Source of the DNA: Polytrichum commune
Lineage: Eukaryota > Streptophyta > Polytrichopsida > Polytrichales > Polytrichaceae
DNA: 64,000 nucleotides
NCBI GenBank assembly: GCA_950295325.1
Contig: OX485805.1
Span: 3,222,501-3,286,500, forward strand
Reading direction: 5' to 3'
The notes under the pieces were generated by a model, which searched no databases, was not told where the DNA came from, and saw nothing but the letters and a program-made list of their open reading frames with translations. Numbering within the stretch: position 1 is the stretch's first letter; each line of letters opens with the position of its first letter. The position numbers and the translations under genes are program-made. This document shows, piece by piece, positions 17,084 through 31,532 of the stretch.

Positions 17084-17402
17084 AAGCTTCTTTGTCTCTA
17101 GTGAGAGGTCTTTACCTGATCTCAATGACACATTATGATGTGCTCTTGTTGTTATTCACAATTTTGAATTAGATTTTACATTCAAAAACATTGAAGTCTC
17201 GTATTTGTTATTTTTTTAAAAATTGTAATTATATTTTGATTTTCTACATATTTTTTGATAATATCACATTATGCACAAAATGTGACATTATCAAGTATGT
17301 CACACCTTGTTTATATCACACTTTTTGGTGAAACGGAGGGTGTGACATTATCAAGGTTAGGGTGTAGTCTAATATATATGGCAGAAGAAGACCTGCTCAT
17401 TC

Positions 17403-17482
17403 TTGCTGTCGCTCACGTGAGCTCTCTCTCTCTCGCTCGCGCTCTCTTTCTCTCTCTCGCTCGCGCTCTCTTTCTCTCTCTC
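17403..17482 (+). repeat. CT-rich simple repeat with GCTCGCGCTCTC units
   Basis: A pyrimidine-rich tract of CTCTCTCGCTCGCGCTCTCTTT units. A related tract (CTCGCTCTCGCACTCGCTCT) occurs at 17882-17910, next to the kinase, supporting duplication of this promoter-side segment. A short TTAATTAG tandem run lies at about 17673-17704. Confidence 0.7.
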
Positions 17483-17915
17483 TCACGCATTCTCTCACGC
17501 TGCTTTGTCAGCCGCCATTCCACACATTACAAAGAAGTTCTTAGTCTTCTGACTTCATTGAAGAAACATTGTACCTCATCGATCCTTCATAAAATATTCT
17601 CAGGTTCATCAGAAGTTAATTATCCTTGCACCCTTCATGGAGAAGACGGCAACCAAAATGGGCCGGCCCACTAATTAGTTAATTAGTTAATTAGTTAATT
17701 AGTTATGTGAAGTTCAGTTAACTGGCGTAGATTCCTTGGTTACCAAGTCTCACAAGTCTCCACCAATAGGATCGCTTCGAAGCATCTGGAACCCTCCACA
17801 CCCGTTGGCGGCTTGGGCAACACATTTACTTTTACTTTTCCCATATATATGCCACAATGGCCGAGCAGCACGCGCTCATCATTCTCGCTCTCGCACTCGC
17901 TCTCGCTCTCGCACG

Positions 17916-18059
17916 CTGGAGCATGAGCATGAGCTCGCGCTCGCGCTGTTGCTGGAGCATGAGCATGAGCTCGCGCTAGCGCTGTTGCTGGAGCATGAGC
18001 ATGAGCTCGCGCTAGCGCTGTTGCTGGAGCATGAGCTAGAGCTAACGCTGTCGCTCCCA
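17916..18059 (+). repeat. 36-bp minisatellite, three full units and one partial
   Basis: Units begin CTGGAGCATGAGC at 17916, 17952, 17988 and 18024, with spacing exactly 36 bp. Because 36 is a multiple of three, both strands stay open through it, producing spurious long frames. It sits just upstream of the kinase start, probably in its 5' leader. A TATATAT motif lies further up near 17845. Confidence 0.9.
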
Positions 18060-18164
18060 CATTCTCTCCCCCGTTCTGTGTGATCGAGGTGGAAGCAAGG
18101 ACAACGTCCAATTACAAACGAATATTAACATTGAAAAGAAAGAAAAAGAAAAAACAACGTGCTA

Positions 18165-19166
18165 ATGGCGAGCGTAATTGTGCTATCAAACACAGACGCC
18201 GATGCTCACCACGTTAACCTGGACAACAAACCTGAACTAAATGTCAAGCCGCAACAAGCGGGCGTTCCCACAACAAAGCCGCCACGCATCTCTGATTTCA
18301 CAATTCTCCCGGAAGTTCTGGGCAAGGGCGGCTTCGGCACTGTGAGGTGTTGCACATCCAAACGCAGCAAGCAAATGCTTGCCGTCAAGACTGTCCAACT
18401 CAAAGGAAGCCGACAAGCAAGGCGTGAGCGGCTAGAGGCATGCAGGCGAGAGGCCTTGATTCACGCACTATGCTCGGGCCACCCCAATGTGGTGCAGTTC
18501 ATCCAAAAATTCGAGGGCCGCTCCAATGTGCACATGATTATGGAGTTGTGTCAAGGCGGTGATCTCCGCACATTCTTGAAGTCTTTCTCATGTGATTCCC
18601 GTATTCCGGTCCACTTGGCCGCCGTCGTGATGAGGCAAGTTCTGAGCGCACTGCGTCATATCCATAGTCTGGGCATCGCTCATCGGGACATCAAGCCCTG
18701 CAACATCCTCGTCTCATCATCCGACAACGTCATCACAGACCCGTCCTTCAAACTTGCTGACTTTGGACTTGCGGCTCGCTTCCAATGCAACCGCACAGCA
18801 ACTCCGATTCCATGCAGGGGACGTGTAGGCACCCTAGGCTACCAAGCCCCCGAGTTGCTGAGGGGTGAACCATACTCCGCCCCTGTGGATATCTGGAGCG
18901 CCGGAATCATGTTGGCAAAAATGTTGACAGGGCATTACCCTAAATTCTTGCCATGGAAGAAGAACAAAACGCAAGATGAAGACACTGACTGGGAAATCGA
19001 TGAAGTGCTCGATTTTACATCGGAGCCATGGTGCAAGCTCAACCATTGTGAGCGAAACCTGCTCACAGGAATGTTGCAGTTCGATCCTGAAAAGAGGCTC
19101 ACGGCTATGCACCTTGTAAATTTTTGTTGGATCCGCAATTCGGGTTGTTGCAAACATCCTTGGTGA
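18165..19166 (+). CDS. Intronless Ser/Thr protein kinase
   Basis: A single open frame of 333 residues; the first true ATG is at 18165. All the main kinase subdomains are present in order: Gly loop GKGGFGTV (residues about 53-60), the ATP lysine in AVK, the alpha-C glutamate in REAL, hinge MELCQGGD, catalytic loop HRDIKPCN, DFG in LADFGLA, APE in YQAPELL, VDIWSAG, and a closing DPEKRLTA. The fold suggests an active CAMK/CDPK-like or cell-cycle-type kinase made of little more than the catalytic domain: about 45 residues lead into it and no EF-hand, NAF or other regulatory tail follows. I do not recognise a specific subfamily. The lack of introns beside split genes suits a retrocopy, but no poly(A) tract or target duplication is apparent. 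GC content is higher than in the flanks. Confidence 0.85.
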   Translation: MASVIVLSNTDADAHHVNLDNKPELNVKPQQAGVPTTKPPRISDFTILPEVLGKGGFGTVRCCTSKRSKQMLAVKTVQLKGSRQARRERLEACRREALIHALCSGHPNVVQFIQKFEGRSNVHMIMELCQGGDLRTFLKSFSCDSRIPVHLAAVVMRQVLSALRHIHSLGIAHRDIKPCNILVSSSDNVITDPSFKLADFGLAARFQCNRTATPIPCRGRVGTLGYQAPELLRGEPYSAPVDIWSAGIMLAKMLTGHYPKFLPWKKNKTQDEDTDWEIDEVLDFTSEPWCKLNHCERNLLTGMLQFDPEKRLTAMHLVNFCWIRNSGCCKHPW

Positions 19167-19257
19167 TGTCGCATGGACCTCATCTTAAATTACAAAGTCG
19201 GACCACAAAGCACAAGTGATGTACCACAAATTCCCGGGCCGGCAAGCTTGCAGGAGA

Positions 19258-19373
19258 TTAATTTTCAACAATCCATGACTCCTTCGTCCGCTTAATTCCG
19301 TTCAGTTGCCTCACAACTCCATCGATATCAACACAACTGTTGCTTAATATGACATCATCACCTTCTTGAACAG
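19258..19373 (-). pseudogene. Relic of the last MORC exon
   Basis: On the minus strand, from an acceptor-like CAG just above 19373 down to a TAA at 19260-19258, the frame reads AVQEGDD...VRQLNGIKRTKESW. This mirrors the last exon of the MORC gene at 37977-38122 (AVQKGAD...VRQLNRIQRMKERV). The upstream intron is also recognisable to about 19450 (CTCTAGCATACA, GGATTATACCAG). No other MORC exon was found nearby, so this is a 3'-end fragment, clearly diverged. It lies tail to tail with the kinase gene. Confidence 0.75.
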
Positions 19374-19450
19374 CTGCCAAAAAACAAATAAACTTGAAGC
19401 TATGGGATCTCTAGCATACACACCAACAGTAGGATTATACCAGGCATACC

Positions 19451-20925
19451 GGATGATACTGTTCCTGATCTGATCCAATAGTCAAGATATTCCACCCACA
19501 ATAGGACTAAGGTAGACGTGTGCGGAGATGGATACTTTTCTCTCGGCACCCACTTCTCGTAGGATATGAACACGCCATAAAGCGCAAGTTGATGAGTAAA
19601 TTGAAATCATGGCCTTTTCCCATTTGCCTCATCATTTTCAAAGCTTATATGAATATCTTATTGACTATCAAAGTGAAGATTCTCATACTAGGTCCCCATA
19701 ATCATCTTCACTATTGAGCTTAGAATGGTCAGTGTGTTTTGAGCACATAATCCAATCTCTCTTAAACACATGTATTATTGGTGCCAGTTCTTATATCCGT
19801 AGGTAACTGTATATCACTCAAATAATAATAGGTGTTCAAAGTATTGTTGTTAGGCAAGTCTACCTTGCATACATTTATAATGATTTTTGCTTCATTCTCC
19901 GAAATACTATATTGGTGAAGTGCACACACGGTATGGTTGGAGAATTCAGCAAGAGCTCATGACATTTGGTCACAAGGTTCATTTTGTTAATAGTTTTTTA
20001 AGCTATCTCGGAAATGGTTTTCTTCAATGACCTCTTTAGTTTGAACCAAGTCAATGAAGAAAAGCTTGCCGGCTAGTACTGCTGTGCATGTTTCTCTGGA
20101 GCAATTTAAGGAGTTTGAGTAAGATCCAAGGCACAATCACTCCTAACCCTCTTTATTCACGGAAAAACAGCTTTGCGTTGAGTGCCTCTCCTTAAACCCG
20201 TATGAAATTTTGCAGTGCCAGAGCGGTACACCCAGTAACCTCTGAGCAACAGTAGAACCCATAATCTGCATCAAAATGCCATAACAACAGGGACTTTGAG
20301 CGAAACGAACGTGTAAATTGGCATGTGAATAACATGAGGTCTCATTGTCACGAATGAGCTTGTTTGTTCCATTCAAATAGGTTGCCCCTTTGCCGCAAAG
20401 TCATCACCTGCAACATAGCAGAGGATGCTCATGAAGTGAATTACGTGAAGCATGCACGGCCAGACTTCAAGATCTTCACATGCAGCGTTTTAGAATTATT
20501 TCATGCTAGAGATCCTTAGGAGTCCGGACCTCATTAACTGAATTTGCTCCGGATTTTGTGTGATGTATGTTGAAAATGCTAATCACTCGATAAAAATAGA
20601 ATGGATAAACTCATGCTTTATTGATTGTTACAATCTTGTACAGAAAACACTATCTATATCGCTAAAAAATTGCAATATCAGAACTAACTAAAGCTGACTT
20701 CTGTGCAGGTTGTATACTCCGTGGAGACGGCACCATCGGCGGGAATATTCGAATTGAATCCTGCGCATCTTGTAATCTCTCCTTCATGCATACATGGTAC
20801 TATCCACGTGGATATAAATCCTAGTTGAACTGCTCAACAATCCTAGTTGGACTCCTCAACTATCCTAGTTGGACCATCACTACAATTCATATAATGTGTC
20901 ATGATATAATTCTTTACCTATAATA
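19451..20925. other. Gene-free stretch with dispersed repeat
   Basis: No gene recognised. About 19520-19850 has loose similarity to about 49670-49980 (CCAATCTCT.TTAAA..CATGTAT followed by TTGGTG.C), and part of the same consensus appears near 29470. An old, low-identity transposable-element remnant is likely. A minus-strand frame at 20143-20376 has no recognisable features. Confidence 0.4.
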
Positions 20926-24701
<3,776 letters not shown>

Positions 24702-25682
24702 TACATGTCTTGTGTTCCTCTACATTTGTCTTTGTTTTTTTAGATTTTGTGCTCGCAAAGCATTATTCAGTCATGTGGGTCGGTTTCATGACACTGGAAT
24801 ATGTCACTTATTTCTATAGGGCCCCAAATAAAGTAATAATATGCATTTACTATTCATATGTTCAAACTAACATTTGAAAATTTGGGTTGAGTCACACTCC
24901 CGACACTATTCATAGGAGTCATTGTTCATCCCAACACTATTCACAAGAAACACATTGTTCAATACAATATTATTAACTTTAAAATATTATTAATAACATC
25001 ATTGTCACTAAAGATACGGACATTATTCACAATATTCATACTATTCATACCAGCACTATTTATTATTCATACCTACATCAATTTCTTCTTTTTTTCTAAG
25101 TTTCTTCCGATCAAGGCAAGATAGTGGAAACCCATGTCAAATGCTAAATATAAAATGGAACACAACCATGCAGCTGAATAATGTTATGTGAGTATCTTGT
25201 TCTGATGCCTGCATTTTAGGGTAAGTTATTACTATGATTTCATTGGAGATTGATGGTCTCTACAGAAGGATGGAATATATATATAAGCGTTGACAACTCC
25301 ATACTCTCTTACCACAACAATCAAAGAACTTACTGGAGAATTCATGCTTGCTTCCCTTGATACAGGGAAACTAATCCTCATCAGTTCAAGACAATTCTGA
25401 TTTTTAGTTTTTATTTTGGTATCTTCAAATTCCAGGCTACAGTGAATTGTATAGGTAGCCTGTCTGTTTGTGATTTCAAAATGTTTGATAGATGTTTAGA
25501 TTGTTTCCTCAAATCGTGTATGAAGACTAAGCTCAAGTTAAATACTTGGGAGATGATCCATTGTTTGCAGGCTCAGAACAGCTGCACCAAATAGTTGTCG
25601 ATTCAGTATCTTACACCTAATTGTTGGCTAATTTCAGTGGTGCAAAGATTACTATAATTTGCACCACCGCAACACACAAACA
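24702..25682. other. Gene-free stretch between YY1 copies 2 and 4
   Basis: AT-rich, with no recognisable gene. It separates two oppositely oriented YY1 fragments and so would be the loop if a transcript spanned both. Confidence 0.4.
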
Positions 25683-26543
25683 GACTTTGAATTTCAGCAG
25701 TTAAATGGACCCAATCACCTCAATTGGCAAGCTAGCAGGATGATATCACAGATATGAACTGTACTTTGTGAGTACTATTAAGTTTTACTTTTGTCGCTTA
25801 GGTTCTAAAATCTGTGATTTCTACATCCACATGTGTCAGGGTTGAAAAAGAACACACATTCAACATCATAAGTAAACCAGATTTCATGATGTCAAACTAA
25901 TTATTTTGACAGAATGGGCAATTAGAAGGTCGACAAAATACTGATTCTTACCTTGGCACAACCGTCATAGTGACAGATGAACTGCTTCTCCACCAAGTGT
26001 CACAAGAGTATCAAAAAAGTGAGACATTTTTGTAATTAGTATCATCTGTCAAACACACTATAATATGTAGAACATGTACCTGTGATGATAATATCATCAA
26101 AACTAGATCATGATACTATGAACTTATCAACAATACCAAACACCCTTGATATGTGCAATAAAAACGTTAGGACTCTATCATATTTCTACTTTGTGAGTTG
26201 AGTATTGTGAACTGAGCAAAATGCAGGAATTTGAAGCCTAGAACAAATCGAACAAAAGAGTCAAGGAGAGATTGCCCCTCATGGAATCTAGAATTAAAAA
26301 GAATGACAAGCAAACAAATTAATCTCTGTGCACCTGTCGACATTGACCCTACAAATTCATGCATGAACTGTTGTCCATTGATGATAATCATTAGACATAT
26401 CAATTCCCCAAAGGAGTCTAATACAACATCAAAGCTTCATATCTCAGGGACAAGTTCCGCTCTGCAGTTTTTAAAAAAGAATGGGAGTGAAATTGGACTA
26501 AGGTTCAGACACTATGGGCTCCAAAGTAGACATAAACGCATCC
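25683..26543 (-). pseudogene. YY1 relic, copy 4 (inverted)
   Basis: The reverse complement follows YY1 from about 8795 to 9388 (intron 2: TGTTTGACAGATGA.ACTAAT, then ACACTTGGTGG). It then jumps to the end of exon 3 (AGAAGCAGTTCATCTGTCAC, corresponding to 9797) and continues through intron 3 to about 10168. A block equivalent to about 9389-9796, which includes most of exon 3, is deleted. It is more diverged than copy 2. The inner end lies directly against the 3' end of the mS33 gene, so mS33 transcripts probably run into it in YY1-sense orientation. Confidence 0.8.
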
Positions 26544-26556
26544 CTTGCATTCCTAT

Positions 26557-27147
26557 CTACTTGGCTCGCTTGGCAGCACGCTTGCCGTGACCCTTCTTGG
26601 GCGGGCCCTTGCCTCGGCGCTTCAACCTCTCATTCTTGAGCAACCGACGCCGTATATTGGGATCCTCAAACATGGGGTCTTGTTTCTGTATGGGAGTGGG
26701 ATACCAATCCAAAATCTTCTCGCCTATCAGCTTCTTCCTCAACACCTTGTGGCCAGACCGCTCGCCATCCCCAAGCACATGCCCAAATATCCTCGCCCTG
26801 GCCTCATCAATGGACTTCAACATCACCTCTCTCGTCCCCGCAACCGCCACAGCTTGCACATTGTTGCCATCAGAAGCGCCATTCGAATTCTGATGATGCA
26901 CAACACCCACGGATCGGAAAAATCGCCTCCCGGTGGTGTACTCTGGAGCCTTAAACCCTAAAACCCTTGGAGCTCCAATTAGGGTTTCCAAAACCCCAAA
27001 CCCATTCTGTGCAGAAGAAGATCGTTGTGAAACAGAAGATGCAAAGGATCTCACCACAGCCTCTGAGAATCCCTGAGATTGAGATGGTTGTTGCATTCGG
27101 AGCCATCGGTGTGCCGCATGGAACGACCTGGCGACCCTACCCGCCAT
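26557..27147 (-). CDS. mS33: Mitochondrial small-subunit ribosomal protein mS33
   Basis: A single-exon frame of 196 residues from the ATG at 27147-27145 to the TAG at 26559-26557. The C-terminal 80 residues match the mS33 (yeast S27-type) family of the mitoribosome small subunit closely: ARARIFGHVLGDGERSGHKV, LIGEKILDWYP, and the basic end RRGKGPPKKGHGKRAAKR. The first roughly 50 residues (MAGRVARSFHAAHRWLR... then Ser/Arg-rich) look like a mitochondrial presequence. Remembered plant homologues are about 100 residues, so this protein has roughly 100 extra N-terminal residues of low complexity. An upstream in-frame extension without ATG is open to 27213; the chosen ATG is the first that gives a presequence. 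Acts in mitochondrial translation. Confidence 0.9.
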   Translation of the reverse strand: MAGRVARSFHAAHRWLRMQQPSQSQGFSEAVVRSFASSVSQRSSSAQNGFGVLETLIGAPRVLGFKAPEYTTGRRFFRSVGVVHHQNSNGASDGNNVQAVAVAGTREVMLKSIDEARARIFGHVLGDGERSGHKVLRKKLIGEKILDWYPTPIQKQDPMFEDPNIRRRLLKNERLKRRGKGPPKKGHGKRAAKRAK

Positions 27148-28426
27148 GCCTTCTTCGTCGTTTTCTTCCTTCTCCGTAGCATCAACAAACTCCACGCATG
27201 CTTCCAGACCCAACCCTAAAACATCACATGCACATCATTTCATCAACGAGCCTAGCGCCTGTGCTAACTTCGTTACGAACCTTGGAGGTTTGATTGGCAC
27301 CATTCGGAGAGGCCAAGCTTCGGAGGAGGATTTAGAGGGCCCTGTAAGAAGGAGGGCAACCTCATGGGCATTCGGTATGTGAGCATCGACTTGAAAACTA
27401 CTCTAAATGATTCCAAGGGTGTGTCCACAATAAGGTAGAAGCGCCTCTAATGGACATTTTGAGCACTTGAGACCCTTACCATGTATAAAATAGAGTTATG
27501 TGTAAAGCCCTTCAAAAAAGATGAAAACGGCGGGTTTAATCCTATGAACGGGGAGATCCAATTGCTAGTTACGGAATGGTTGAATGAATTTGAGCAATAA
27601 ATTCAAATTCAAGAGTTTAGGTCAATTGCCAATCATTCTAGAGGAATCTTTGGAATGTCCTTCATATTCAAAGGAATTAGCATGTAAATTGGTTGGACTT
27701 GGAAACAATATAATCCTGACTGATTTTGTCCAAAATCTCCCCATTCGTTGGTTTTGATCCTTCTTTGAGAGAATTTTCTCGTTGGCTAATTAGCTCATCA
27801 TGTGTCAGAAATTGTTCTGAAAGTTTGGTGACACTCCTTGGATCTCCCCTTGCCATCCCAAAACCTTTGAGAGAACTTTAACATCTGAAATAAACTTTTC
27901 CATGAAACCTACCGCACTCAATCCCATGTCGACCTATCCAAGGCTAGGTAGGTCCACCATTATAGTGTGGCAAACTAGAATTATAGTTTTTCATAGCCCA
28001 AGACCACTCTTTAAGCATGGTGGTTTAAGCCTTAAGAGAAGTTGGGTAACTTTATGCATAAGTTGTCAAACTCATGGATTAGCCAACTCTCATATATCAC
28101 AAAGAATTTCAAGAAATTAATGAATCCATAAGGAGGCTAATGTATTTTAGTTCATCAAAATTCGACATTGTGTGATTTAGATATTGTCAATTAAAATAAA
28201 GATTCTTTTGCAACCTAAATTGGGTACATAACCCACCCACCCAAACACCCGCCCCCCAAAGAAAATAAGGTCATCTAATAAAGTGCACAATGTTAATCAT
28301 TGATGTTTTGTCTATTTCAACCAACGAGTTGTCTTTCTAATTATTAGCATGATATAATTATTGTTTATGCTGAAACACAAGCTAGACTTTGGGATAAAAC
28401 AAATTGGTGTTGGAATTGGGCACTTC
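27148..28426. other. mS33 promoter side and gene-free stretch
   Basis: No coding region recognised. The first 200 bp would carry the mS33 leader and promoter; it has no evident TATA box. The rest is AT-rich. Confidence 0.4.
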
Positions 28427-28695
28427 TACCTTATGATCCAAGACCAACAAAGCTCCAAAATTGATCAATCTTATTGGTTGACCCAAGGCTTGAACATTAG
28501 GGTTCAAGTTAAAAGATGGATCGGCATTAATTTGGCATGACTTTCTCGTCAAATCTTGGCAGTCCCCCTCAAGAATCTATTCCTGGTCCGAGAAACTCAA
28601 ATTCGAGCATAAGTCCAATTTTGAGTCTAAGAGCAAGGTCCATAGTTAGGGTTGTTATTTAGACCCCAACTCTCTTGAGCACAGACCCTAAGGTA
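28427..28695. mobile_element. MITE-like element, copy B (about 270 bp)
   Basis: Bounded by TACCTTATGATCCAAGACC on the left and an inverted ACCCTAAGGTA on the right. It shares its internal order with the element at 13283 and its left end with the half-copy at 14005. A more distant relative may lie at about 51640-51800. No coding frame. Confidence 0.5.
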
Positions 28696-30244
28696 AACCC
28701 ATCCTCTTTCACTTCACTTTTTATTATCTTGATTCACTATTCTAATCACTAAACTTTGGATAAGGTAGACGAGCCCATCATGGTTACTTCAATGAAGATT
28801 GGCCTCTTATGATGTGCAATAAATTCAAGAAAATACTAGGCAATCAATATATCTTGTACAATGGCATCATCATGTGATAAAGGTGACTAGATCTCAACTT
28901 GTGATGGTTTTTTTAAGAGCATACATGCGATCTTCTTGAGTGGTTATGTGGGTTTGCTTAAAATGGTAGTGTTGAGCAGATATTGAGCATAAACTTTCTG
29001 ATCATTTTAACTAACGAGTTGCACTGATAATCCATTTTGTACCCAAAAGTAGGTTTTTGAATAAGGTTGGTATTTTAACAAGACATGTCTACTTAATCTA
29101 ATTTAGTTTTGGTCACAATGTTCATCACCAACATGCCACAATGAACATTAGATTAGACTAACTATCATGGGCATGATTGCATTTCAAAAACATGTTTTCT
29201 CACTAATAATTCTTATCGTGGACCACATTGACTTTTAATGAACATGAATAACTCTAACTTGGTATACCACACATTTTCATAAGGTGGTGTGTAACTTAGC
29301 AGTTATGTAATCGATGTATCAATGTTCTTTAGCAAATTTCTTTGTGAACATATAATGTGGCACACAATAGAAGAGAATTTCCTTAGATAAAAAAACAATA
29401 ATATAAAATTAGTGTAATTATCAAGGAATTCATTGAGAACTTAAGATGTTGCCATCAATAATCTACCACATAGAATCCCCCAATTATATTGATTATTGAA
29501 CCTCTAAATAGATAGAAATTTTAGATCCACGCCTAATCACATATTTACTACTATTATAAGTGTATGTTTAAGACAAGTAGTTGATTTATGCCCACTTACC
29601 TTGGTGTAAAGAATGTGATGTCAAATGGAATGTACCACATATGTTTTAGGGTATGATTAGTATGAGTTACATCATATGTATGAGAAAATATTTTATGAGT
29701 TAACCATTGGAAAATGAAAGTTCATTGCATATGTAACAAAGGCCTAAAGTTGTTTCATGATTTGTATTTATGCCTTGTAGTGGAGGCATTAATCACACTA
29801 AATTTCATTTCTTAGTTTAAATACATGAGCCCATTATTAGCATAGTGTTAGTATGTATGTACATTTATTTTCTAAAAATGATTGAATGAATCTAAGTTCA
29901 TAAAGGCATGAAACAATCCCTAGCATATTACACCCTCATACAAGATTTAACTTGACTTTGGTGTGGGAGATTGTAAAAGTCATCGGCAAGTGGCCCTCGC
30001 ACTCACCAACCTCTACTAGCACAAACCAACATCCTGTCATCCAAGAATCAAACAAAAAGCTACACAAGGACCTCCTTGATCTCCCGGCAAGCTAATGAAG
30101 GTGGAATATTGAGGCTAGGGAGCACATTGTTCACCCAATGCATCAACGAGTATTTTATATTCTCAATGGTTGTAAGAGGAGAGAGGGTATTATTAATTAC
30201 ATAGCACCCACAATGACGATTTCAGCACTTACTAGGGTATAGTG
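28696..30244. other. Gene-free AT-rich stretch
   Basis: No gene recognised. A block near 29470 (CCCCCAATTATATTGATTATTGA) recurs near 49840, pointing to an old dispersed element. A GGTGTGGGAGATTGTAA string near 29959 resembles the primer-site side of some copia elements, but no gag-pol sequence is visible, so I do not call one. Confidence 0.35.
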
Positions 30245-31112
30245 CCTTGTGTGTTTGTTGGATTGGAGTGTGTGGGCTATTTGGTATAATGCTTTGTTGT
30301 GTCGAGTTGTGTGAATGTCTTTTATATGTGGATGGATGCAAGAGGGGAGTAGGTGTGGCCATGTGTCAATTCTGTGGGTTGGGCAAAGTGTGCAGTTGGG
30401 GTTGGGATATGTTAGTGGCCAATAGATGTTCTTTCAGTGGTTTTCATGTATTGGGCATATCATAACTTTCAGGTTTGTGTAATTATGCATGAGATTTGCA
30501 TGAGGCTATCCAAAAATGGTTTCAGAGTCTCTGATTGAACTTGCTCATTAGACACCCATTTGCAAGCATGGTAGAATGGGCCAAAAAAATGCTCTGGTAT
30601 ACTTAAACCATAATTTTTTTGGTCGAAGGCCTAAAAGTAGTAGCAAAGCGTTGTTTTGAATTGTAAATTTCTTATGATGACCTCTATTGTTGTGTTAAAT
30701 ACTCAAATGTAGAATATCAAGTTGAGATCTTCAGTACTTAACATCAAAAGTGATGCTCAAAAGCAAACGGTTGAGTTTGGTTTTGGACGTAGATTTCATG
30801 ACCTTAAGTTTTTTGAAGTTTATATTCCTTGAATTTATTAATTGCTTGCCTTTGTAGATCGGTATTTTTTTAAATTTCTATTTTTTTTTCTTCACAAAAT
30901 TCAAAGTTAGTACATGAAATTGAATCATTGTCACTTAACATTAGGCATGGATCAGGAGATGTCCACTTTACCGTACTTGCACCCATATGTGAATTTAGAC
31001 TTTTCAATCATAGTTCATGTTCACAATGATATTTGTTTATATATGCTTGGAAGTTGCAAATTTCTCTGTGATGTTTGCTTGTTGGGATTCCATTAAGCCA
31101 ACAAGGTAGGGT

Positions 31113-31532
31113 ATGTGCAATTTGTATGTGGGGGTTGGCTTGTTGCGGTTGGTTCCTTCGTTTGCTAGTTGGTATGCAATTTCGTTGCCCAAGATTCCAA
31201 TGTGTGCTCTAACTTTTTGTATTGGTATGTTGTGTTCCATCCAAAGAATTTGGTGGACTATGGTTGTGATAAGTAGTTTGTCAGAATGGTTGTGTTGGGA
31301 CAGGGGGTCGCGTGTGATTCTTAATGAGATACATGTTGTTGAGGACGTCAATAAATATATAGGTGGTTTGCGATTGGTCTTTTGTGGTATTGAGGGCAAT
31401 GAATAGAGCGTAGAGTTCTATGCATAGTATATTTGGTACTCCAAGGAGTCTTTGTACAATACAGAGGTCAATACTAGGACTATATACTCCTGAGCCAATA
31501 ATGTTTTCAATGCCGTGTTTGTCTATCGGCAT
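31113..31532 (-). pseudogene. LINE RNase H fragment
   Basis: Two overlapping frames carry the RNase H fold signatures: SGVYSP, ELYALFIALN (the E-x-x-A-x-x-x-A-L helix), a TYIFIDVLNN strand, and RAHIGILGNEIAYQLANEG. The last corresponds to the usual HxGxxGNExAD helix, here with AYQLA in place of AD-x-LA. A one-base frame change separates the halves. Confidence 0.7.

Larger units (their letters stand above)
15516..17364. mobile_element. TA-flanked TIR transposon, Tc1/mariner-pogo type (degenerate)
   Basis: The 25-bp termini at 15516-15540 and 17340-17364 are inverted copies (CACCCTAACCTTGATAAT...) with one mismatch. Each is bordered by TA (15514-15515 and 17365-17366), the target duplication of Tc1/mariner/pogo elements. 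Subterminal motifs resembling TTGATAATGTCACA recur inside both ends (for example near 15553, 15620, 17258 and 17280). The interior holds fragmented exon-like frames, among them the frame ending at 17083, but no intact DDE transposase is visible. Family assignment rests on TIR plus TA and the tail-like peptide. Confidence 0.65.

Noticed and set aside
17736-18111. Open frames on both strands before the kinase (His-Glu-Leu-Ala and Ala-His repeats)
   Set aside because: Both are created by the 36-bp minisatellite, whose unit length is a multiple of three; neither has other protein-like sequence.
26231-26961. Plus-strand frames around the mS33 gene
   Set aside because: They overlap the mS33 coding strand and the YY1 copy-4 relic in antisense and show no family features.
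29940-29990. Possible copia LTR-retrotransposon end (GGTGTGGGAGATTGTAA)
   Set aside because: A single short string; no LTR pair, integrase or protease sequence could be found nearby.
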